Part shown: piece after piece, positions 32,406 through 38,040 of the stretch
How the letters are laid out: each line of letters starts with the position of its first letter
Numbering within the stretch: the stretch's first letter is position 1
Source: Pseudoduganella buxea
GTDB lineage: Bacteria > Pseudomonadota > Gammaproteobacteria > Burkholderiales > Burkholderiaceae_D
NCBI RefSeq assembly: GCF_009720835.1
Contig: NZ_WNKZ01000062.1
Coordinates: forward strand, 1 to 38,040
Length of the DNA stretch: 38,040 bases
Reading direction: 5' to 3'
Program-made: the position numbers and the translations under genes
The notes under the pieces: model-generated
What the model saw: only the letters and a program-made list of their open reading frames with translations
Databases searched by the model: none
What the model was told of the DNA's origin: nothing

Positions 32406-32455
32406 TCTTGTGCCGCGGCCCTTGGCCGCACCTTCCCACAATTTTCGGAGTCACC

Positions 32456-32911
32456 ATGCAAACCATTCAACGCGCAATGCTCGCGGCCGTGCTGGCCGCC
32501 CTGTCCCTTCCCGCCATCGCCCAGGTCACCGTCAAGGACCCGTGGGCCCGCGCCACCGTGCCGGCCGCGAAGAGCTCCGGCGCGTTCATGCAGCTGGTAT
32601 CAAACCAGGACGTGCGCCTCGTCGGCGTGACCAGCCCCGTTGCCGGCAGCGCCGAACTGCACCAGATGTCGATGCAGGACAACCGCATGTCGATGGCGCC
32701 CGTCGCGGCCATCGACCTGCCGGCCGGTAAGCCGGTGGCGCTGGCCTCCGGCGGCTACCACATCATGCTGATGCAGTTGAAGCGCCAGCTGAAGGAGGGC
32801 GAGACCGTGCCCGTCACGCTCGTGTTCGAGAAGAAGGACAAAACGCGCGACAACGTCGAGGTCCAGGTGCCCGTGCGGCCCCTGACCTACAGCCCGCACG
32901 CCGCGCACTAA
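32456..32911 (+). CDS. periplasmic copper chaperone PCu(A)C
   Basis: Carries Cu(I) in the periplasm, in the family mainly to the Cu(A) site of cytochrome c oxidase. 151 residues with a signal peptide (to AIAQ, about residue 23). The complete H-X10-M-X21-H-X-M copper motif is present: H69, M80, H102, M104. The start ATG 32456 follows GGAG. Directly followed (9 bp) by a TonB-dependent receptor. Confidence 0.92.
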   Translation: MQTIQRAMLAAVLAALSLPAIAQVTVKDPWARATVPAAKSSGAFMQLVSNQDVRLVGVTSPVAGSAELHQMSMQDNRMSMAPVAAIDLPAGKPVALASGGYHIMLMQLKRQLKEGETVPVTLVFEKKDKTRDNVEVQVPVRPLTYSPHAAH

Positions 32912-32920
32912 GGGGCCGCC

Positions 32921-35188
32921 ATGAAGTTCGTGTTTTTTCCTGCCGCGCTGACGGCAGCGGCGGCGCTCGTCCCGACATTTGCCGATGCCCAGGCGGGCGA
33001 CGTCGCTACCCGGGATGTCGTCACCATCCAGGGCGGGCGCCCGACGTCGCTGCCGGCGCAGATCCCCACCACCATCGAAGGGATCACGGCGGCCCAGATC
33101 GAGGCGCGCATCAATGCCTTCGACAGCGAGGACGCGCTGAAATACCTGCCCAGCCTGAACGTGCGCAAGCGCTTCACGGGCGACTACGACCATGCCGTGC
33201 TGGCCAGCCGCGCATCCGGCACGGGCAACAGCGCCCGCTCGCTGGTCTACGCGGACGGCATCCTGCTGTCCAATTTGCTGGGCAACGGCGCCACGTACAC
33301 GCCCCGCTGGGGCATGGTCACGCCCGAGGAGATCGAGCGGGTCGACGTGCTGTACGGCCCGTTCTCGGCCGCCTATCCCGGCAACTCGGTGGGTGCCGTG
33401 GTCGACTACCAGACGCGCATGCCGAGCAAACTCGAAGGCCATGTGCGGCTGGCCGGCTTCGCCCAGCGCTTCAAGCAGTACGGCACGCGCGACAATTATT
33501 ACGGCAAGCAGGGCAGCGCCTCGCTGGGCGACCGGGTCGGCGCGTTCGCCTGGTGGGTCGACGTGGCCCGGCTCGACAGCGATGGCCAGCCCATCGGCTT
33601 CGCCAACAAGCTGGTCTCGAGCGGCAACGCCGGCACGGCCGACGCGACGCCTGTCACGGGTGCGATCCCGGGCCGCAATGCCTCGGACCGGGATTGGCTG
33701 ATCCTGGGCGCCACCAACCAGGTCCGCACGGTGCAGGACCATGCGAAGGTCAAGCTGGCCTACGACGTCACGCCCGTGCTGCGCGCCAGTTATACCTTGG
33801 GCTGGTGGCGCAACGATGCCGAGCGCACCAGTCAATCCTACCTGCGCGACGGCGCCGGCAATGCGGTGACCGCCGGCGTCATCGCCGTGGACGGGCGGCG
33901 CTACACCTTGCTGCCGTCCGACTTCGCGCCGTCGCGGGGCGCGCTGGAACACCTGATGCACGGCGTCTCGCTCAAGCGCCATGCGAAGGACGTCTTCGAT
34001 TGGGAGGTGGCGATCAGCCAGTATGACTACCGCAAGGACCTGGTACGCACGCCCACCGTCTTCGCCGCCGGCATCGACAGCCCCGGCGCCGGCAATGTGA
34101 CGGATATGAAAGGCAGCGGCTGGAACACGGTTGCGCTGAAGGGCGCGTGGCGGCCCGGCCCCGCGCACGTGGTGGACATCGGCGTGCAGCGCGACGCTGC
34201 CAGGCTGCGCACGCGCGTCGTCAACAGCGCCGACTGGATCGCCGGCACGGCGGGCCGGCCCGTGTCCACCTTCAATGGCCAGACGCGGCTGGAAAGCCTT
34301 TATGCGCAGGACACGTGGCGCATCGACGAGCGATGGAAGGCCACCCTGGGCGTCCGGCTGGAGCGGTGGCAGGCCTTCGGCGGCGAAATGTCGGCGGCCG
34401 GCGGCGGCCTGCTGCCCTTCGGCGCCCGCAAGGAAACGAGCTGGTCACCCAAGGCGGCGCTGGCGTGGCGCGCCGGCGACGACTGGACCATCAAGGCGTC
34501 TGGCGGCCGGGCCGTGCGCAACCCAACCGCGGCGGAGCTGTTCCAGGGTTCCATCGTGGACGAGCAGATCGTCAACACGGACCCCAACCTGCGTGCCGAG
34601 CGATCGTGGACGGGCGAGCTGACGGCCGAGCGCATGACGGGGGCGGGCACCGTGCGCGCCACGTGGTTCCACGAGACCACGCGCGACGCCCTGTATTCGC
34701 AGCCGCTGACGGCCACCGTCAGCACGGTGCAGAACGTGGGCCGCATCCGCACGAACGGCGTCGAACTGGCGCAGCAGGCCGACAATGTGCTGTGGCGGGG
34801 ATTCACCGTCAACAGCAGCCTGACATACGCCGATTCGCGCATCGTGGAAAACGATGCCAACCGGGCCTCGGTCGGCAAGCGCCAGCCCCGCGTGCCGCGC
34901 TGGCGCGCCAACCTGCTCGCTTCCTGGCAGTGGAACGACAGCTGGACCGGCACCTTCGGGCTGCGCTACAGCGGCCGGCAGTTCGGTTCGCTGGACAACA
35001 GCGACCGCAATGGCCTGACGTACATGGGCGTGTCGGACTACCTGGTGGCGGACACGCGGCTGCGCTACCGTTTCGACCGGCACTGGAGCGGGGCCGTCGG
35101 TGTCGACAACCTGAACGGCGAGAAGTACTGGGCATTTCACCCGTACACGCAGCGCACCGTCGTGGCGGAACTGAAGTTCGATTTGTAG
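32921..35188 (+). CDS. TonB-dependent outer-membrane receptor (probable copper/metal uptake)
   Basis: A 755-residue outer-membrane transporter with a signal peptide (to about ADAQ, 24). The plug domain (about 40-165) reads GITAAQIEARINAFDSEDAL, YLPSLNVRKRFTGDY, EEIERVDVLYGPFSAAYPGN and SVGAVVDYQTR. A beta-barrel follows, ending KYWAFHPYTQRTVVAELKFDL, with the alternating C-terminal strand. The ligand cannot be read from sequence. The tight link to PCu(A)C and DUF2946 suggests copper, as for OprC/NosA receptors. A hairpin follows the stop. Confidence 0.88.
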   Translation: MKFVFFPAALTAAAALVPTFADAQAGDVATRDVVTIQGGRPTSLPAQIPTTIEGITAAQIEARINAFDSEDALKYLPSLNVRKRFTGDYDHAVLASRASGTGNSARSLVYADGILLSNLLGNGATYTPRWGMVTPEEIERVDVLYGPFSAAYPGNSVGAVVDYQTRMPSKLEGHVRLAGFAQRFKQYGTRDNYYGKQGSASLGDRVGAFAWWVDVARLDSDGQPIGFANKLVSSGNAGTADATPVTGAIPGRNASDRDWLILGATNQVRTVQDHAKVKLAYDVTPVLRASYTLGWWRNDAERTSQSYLRDGAGNAVTAGVIAVDGRRYTLLPSDFAPSRGALEHLMHGVSLKRHAKDVFDWEVAISQYDYRKDLVRTPTVFAAGIDSPGAGNVTDMKGSGWNTVALKGAWRPGPAHVVDIGVQRDAARLRTRVVNSADWIAGTAGRPVSTFNGQTRLESLYAQDTWRIDERWKATLGVRLERWQAFGGEMSAAGGGLLPFGARKETSWSPKAALAWRAGDDWTIKASGGRAVRNPTAAELFQGSIVDEQIVNTDPNLRAERSWTGELTAERMTGAGTVRATWFHETTRDALYSQPLTATVSTVQNVGRIRTNGVELAQQADNVLWRGFTVNSSLTYADSRIVENDANRASVGKRQPRVPRWRANLLASWQWNDSWTGTFGLRYSGRQFGSLDNSDRNGLTYMGVSDYLVADTRLRYRFDRHWSGAVGVDNLNGEKYWAFHPYTQRTVVAELKFDL

Positions 35189-35205
35189 GCGCGTCGGAAG
35201 AGGGC

Positions 35206-35237
35206 GCCTGCCCGGCGACGGGTGTTGCCGGGCAGGC
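35206..35237 (+). terminator. terminator-like hairpin after the TonB-dependent receptor
   Basis: A perfect 11-bp stem (35206-35216 with 35227-35237) closes a 10-nt loop 17 bp after the receptor stop. It is followed by GGAAAGGGGTTTT, only a short T-run. It may also act for the convergent GIN-domain gene ending at 35269. Confidence 0.6.
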
Positions 35238-35268
35238 GGAAAGGGGTTTTATGGAAAAGCGTCGACGC

Positions 35269-36033
35269 TCAAGGGGCGTCGCCCAGGCGGCGGATGGTGC
35301 CCGAGCCGGTGACGGCGCGGCTGACCTGCGGGTCGCCGTGGTAGGCGATATTGCCGGATCCGGTGATGGCGGCGGCCAGCGACTGGGTGGCCGTGACGAG
35401 CACCTGGCCCGAGCCGCTGACGCTGGCCTCGACCTTTTTCGCCTGCAGCTGCGAGGCGTCGGCCTTGCCCGAGCCGGCGATGGACACCTTGACGGTATCG
35501 GCCGTGCCGACGGCCGTGATCTTGCCGCTGCCGGCGCCGGCCACGCTGACGGCGCGGGCCTCGATCTGGCCCGCGTCGATCGTGCCGGAACCTGCCAGTT
35601 CCAGGTTGACCCGGTCGCCACGCAGGCGCGATGCGCTCAGCTTGCCCGAGCCGGCCACCGCCAGGCTGTCGATCTCGCGCGCCTGCACCACCACCTTCAG
35701 CCCGCGCACGTCGACCGACTGGTTGCGCTTGACGGGTCGGATCTTCAGCACGCCGTTTTCCACCACCGTCTCGATCAGCGGCAGCACATTGTCGTCCACC
35801 TCGACGGTGACGCCCTCGCCGGCACCGGTATGCACTTCCACATGGCCCGGCACGGACAGCGCCACGCCATGGAAGGCGGCGACCTGGCGGTTCTCCTTCA
35901 CCACGTTGCCGCTGCCCTTCACACGCTCGCCGCTGAACCAGTCCAGCGGCGATGCGTGAGGCGCCACCAGCGGCAGCAGCAGGGCAGCCGCCGCGGCGGC
36001 GAGGGTCAGTTTCTTGAATACTTTGCTTGGCAT
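35269..36033 (-). CDS. secreted GIN-domain protein (DUF2807)
   Basis: A 254-residue exported protein of the putative auto-transporter adhesin head (GIN/DUF2807) family. ATG 36033 follows AGGAG and begins a signal peptide (LTLAAAAAALLLPLVAPHA). The mature part is a right-handed beta-helix-like repeat with recurring GSG turns (VAGSGKLS, LAGSGTID, GAGSGKIT, IAGSGKAD, VSGSGQVL, ITGSGNIA, VTGSGTIR). The function of such proteins is not established. Confidence 0.85.
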   Translation of the reverse strand: MPSKVFKKLTLAAAAAALLLPLVAPHASPLDWFSGERVKGSGNVVKENRQVAAFHGVALSVPGHVEVHTGAGEGVTVEVDDNVLPLIETVVENGVLKIRPVKRNQSVDVRGLKVVVQAREIDSLAVAGSGKLSASRLRGDRVNLELAGSGTIDAGQIEARAVSVAGAGSGKITAVGTADTVKVSIAGSGKADASQLQAKKVEASVSGSGQVLVTATQSLAAAITGSGNIAYHGDPQVSRAVTGSGTIRRLGDAP

Positions 36034-36214
36034 GGCTTGTCTCCTGTTCGATAAGGCATGGTAGAACAGCCACGCCGGCGCGGCATCAGGCGTGCGACGG
36101 AGTGCACGGAATGCGGGACAGAATGCGCTCTGCTGCGACTGTTCCGGCGCCGCCGCTGTCCGGTCATCATCGTCAAGGTAATGTATGATGCGCGTCCCCC
36201 AATGAAAGTGTCCC

Positions 36215-36847
36215 ATGCTGATCATCACCATCAAACAGGGCAAGGAGAAGAGCATCCTGGCCGGCGACCCGTGGATCTACCCTTCCGCCATCGACAAGGT
36301 CGACGGCAAGCCGCAGGAGCGCAACAAGCCCGGCGCGACGGCCATCGTGCAGTCTTCGTCGCGCCAGTTCCTGGCCCGTGCCGCCTACAACGCCAAGGCC
36401 ACGCAGATCGCCGCCCGGGTCTGGACCCTGCGCGAGGACGAGCCGATCGACCACGCCATGATGAAGCGGCGCGTGCAGGCCGCCATCGCCAAGCGCGGCA
36501 GCGGCAGCCCCGATCCGCAGGCGCTGGTCCTGCTGGTGGACGGCGAGAAGGACGGCCTGCCCGGTCTCGTCGTGCAGGCGTACGGCGGTGCGAGCGGTTA
36601 CCTGGTCTGCCAGTTCAATGCCGGCGGCGTGGACATGTGGAAGGTACCCATCGTGCAGGCATTGCTGGCCGCGACGGGTTGCCCGAACGTGTACGAGCGG
36701 TGCGACCCGGCCCTGCGCAAGGGCGAAGGCCTGCTCGTCAAGCCGGGCGCGCTGGCCGGCGACGAGCCGCCGCAGCGCCTGACGGTGCGCGAGGGCGGCC
36801 GACTGGTGCCGATGGATATCCGCACCGGCTTTACCTACCCCCGCTGA
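36215..36847 (+). CDS. RlmI-like protein truncated to its N-terminal PUA/EEHEE part
   Basis: A 210-residue protein matching the first half of RlmI (23S rRNA m5C1962 methyltransferase, about 396 residues). It has the PUA start LIITIKQGKEKSILAGDPWI, then FLARAAYNAKATQIAARVWT, LVDGEKDGLPGLVVQAYGG, NVYERCDPALRKGEGL and GRLVPMDI. In RlmI the next motif is GHKTGYYLDQR, opening the SAM-binding domain. Here the text becomes RTGFTYPR and stops. No methyltransferase remnant lies downstream, where the convergent cytochrome gene begins 20 bp later. The reading frame is intact to its stop, so it may be a functional RNA-binding fragment or a decayed gene. The 181-bp gap to the divergent GIN gene presumably holds the promoters; TATGAT at 36184-36189 is a possible -10. 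Confidence 0.8.
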   Translation: MLIITIKQGKEKSILAGDPWIYPSAIDKVDGKPQERNKPGATAIVQSSSRQFLARAAYNAKATQIAARVWTLREDEPIDHAMMKRRVQAAIAKRGSGSPDPQALVLLVDGEKDGLPGLVVQAYGGASGYLVCQFNAGGVDMWKVPIVQALLAATGCPNVYERCDPALRKGEGLLVKPGALAGDEPPQRLTVREGGRLVPMDIRTGFTYPR

Positions 36848-36866
36848 GCGCAGGCCAGCATCGGCT

Positions 36867-38040
36867 TTATTCCAGCGGCACGGAACGGTAGCGGTTGACG
36901 TCCCCGCTGGCGACGGGCGGGGCGTTGTTGCCCCAGGCACTGCGCAGGTACGACACCACCTGCGCCACCTCGGCGTCGCCCAGCACATGGCCGAACGGCG
37001 GCATGCCGTAGGGACGCGGATTGCCGCGCGTGCCGGGCGGGAAGCCGCCGTTGAGCACGATGCGGATCGGGTTCGCCGCATCCTGCATCGTCAGCGCCCG
37101 GTTGCCCGCCAGCGGCGGATACGCCAGGCCCTTGCCTTCGCCGGCCGCGCCGTGGCATTCCGCACAGTGCGCGCCATACAGCTTCGCGCCTGCCGCCAGC
37201 TGCGCCACCGCCTCGGGCGCCTCCGAGCGCTTGTAGGGCGCCGCCGCTGCATCCTGCTGCGGCAGCGATTTCAGATACACGGCCATGGCCCGCACGTCGT
37301 CTTCCCTCAGGTGCTGCAGGCTCTCGCGCACCACCTCGGCCATCGGCCCGAACACGGCGGCGCGGTTCGACACGCCCGTGTGCAGCAGCTGCACGATATC
37401 GTCCACCGGCCAGTCGCCCAGGCCTGCCTCGCTGTCGGCCGTCAGCGACGGCGCATACCAGCCCAGCATCGGCACCAGCCCGCCGGACAGCCTGTCGTCG
37501 CTGCCGCCCAGCACATTGCGGGCGCTGTGGCAGGCGGCGCAATGGCCCAGCCCCTGCACCAGGTAGGCACCCCGGTTCCACTCTTTCGACTGGGCCGGTG
37601 CCGGCTCGAACACGGCGGGACGGAAGTACAACGCGCGCCAGGCCGCCAGCGCGACCTGCTGGTTATACGGGAAGCGCAGTCGGTGCGGCTGGTTCGGCTG
37701 GCGCACGGCCGGTATCGTCTTGAAGTAGGCATACAGCGCATCGGCGTCGTCGCGCGTGACGTAGGTGTAGCTGGTGTACGGGAAGGCCGGGTACAGCAGG
37801 CGGCCGTCGCGCGCGCGGCCGTTGTGCAGGGCGTTCCAGAAATCGTCGGCACTCCAGGCACCGATGCCGGTCGCCACGTCCTGCGTGATGTTGGGCGCGA
37901 CCACGGCGCCGAACGGCGTTTCCAGCGCGCGCCCACCCGCATACTGGGCGCCGCCCCGGCTCGTGTGACAGGCCATGCAGTCGCCGGCGCGGGCCAGGTA
38001 GGCGCCGCGCGCAATGCGCTCCGACGCCGGCAGCGCCTGC
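36867..38040 (-). CDS. triheme cytochrome c, alcohol/gluconate dehydrogenase subunit type (5' end outside window)
   Basis: Periplasmic or membrane-attached electron-transfer subunit with three covalent hemes. The frame runs off the right edge, so the start and signal peptide are missing. Heme sites: CMACH at the visible N-terminus (about 37979-37965), CAACH (HCAACHSARNVLGG) in the middle and CAECH (AHCAECHGAAGEGKG) near the C-terminus. SYLRSAWGNNAPPV near the end is typical of the AdhB/gluconate dehydrogenase cytochrome family, partner of PQQ or flavin dehydrogenases. No partner dehydrogenase is inside the window on this side; the nearest candidate is the GMC pair at 4.4-6.5 kb, about 30 kb away. 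Confidence 0.9.
   Translation of the reverse strand, partial: QALPASERIARGAYLARAGDCMACHTSRGGAQYAGGRALETPFGAVVAPNITQDVATGIGAWSADDFWNALHNGRARDGRLLYPAFPYTSYTYVTRDDADALYAYFKTIPAVRQPNQPHRLRFPYNQQVALAAWRALYFRPAVFEPAPAQSKEWNRGAYLVQGLGHCAACHSARNVLGGSDDRLSGGLVPMLGWYAPSLTADSEAGLGDWPVDDIVQLLHTGVSNRAAVFGPMAEVVRESLQHLREDDVRAMAVYLKSLPQQDAAAAPYKRSEAPEAVAQLAAGAKLYGAHCAECHGAAGEGKGLAYPPLAGNRALTMQDAANPIRIVLNGGFPPGTRGNPRPYGMPPFGHVLGDAEVAQVVSYLRSAWGNNAPPVASGDVNRYRSVPLE

Overview
The window is a high-GC, densely coded bacterial chromosome segment. Gene content (suhB divergent from trmJ, Cho-type nuclease, YaeQ, PurU, DUF2946 next to PCu(A)C, many ATGA/GTGA start-stop overlaps) points to a betaproteobacterium, most likely Oxalobacteraceae of the Massilia/Duganella group. 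That placement is by gene-family recognition, not a search. I saw no tRNA, rRNA, CRISPR, IS element or phage gene. No gene-free stretch exceeds 300 bases.

Layout. 1-4.3 kb: housekeeping genes (RhlE-type RNA helicase cut by the window edge, suhB, trmJ, uridine kinase, a small unknown). 4.4-7.5 kb: an operon of a Tat-exported subunit-3-like protein, a GMC oxidoreductase and a membrane-anchored lipase-like hydrolase. 7.75-11.66 kb: a 1206-residue REC-REC-GAF-PAS-GGDEF-EAL-REC c-di-GMP protein plus a small coiled-coil protein. 11.75-16.6 kb: TetR regulator with LOG-family gene, glutathione transferase, YgjP-like metallopeptidase, zinc alcohol dehydrogenase, Cho-type endonuclease.

16.7-22.5 kb is the most unusual part: an antibiotic-response block. 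A TonB-C-like lipoprotein gene overlaps an APH(3')-type kinase gene. Convergent to these is a blaI-blaR-bla operon. The sensor has an M56 peptidase and a class D-like sensor domain whose SxxK motif reads STFN. The enzyme is a single-chain fusion of a class D and a class C beta-lactamase, both with complete active-site motifs. A CopY/BlaI-like dyad lies just upstream of blaI, and a second small secreted TonB-C/AgmX-like gene precedes it.

22.6-27.2 kb: a PLP aminotransferase divergent from a complete modABC-modE molybdate locus with a clear ModE box. 27.2-29.1 kb: stress genes (dps, KGG-repeat protein, hemerythrin) separated by strong palindromes. 29.3-31.9 kb: purU, yaeQ and a convergent serine hydrolase. 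32.0-35.2 kb: a probable copper module (DUF2946, PCu(A)C, TonB-dependent receptor). 35.3-38.0 kb: a GIN-domain secreted protein, an RlmI-like protein lacking its methyltransferase half, and a triheme cytochrome c cut by the right edge.

How genes work together: BlaR/BlaI would sense beta-lactams and induce the dual-domain enzyme, ModE would shut off modABC when molybdate is plentiful, and the copper module would move Cu from outer membrane to periplasmic cuproenzymes. These are inferences from family and context.
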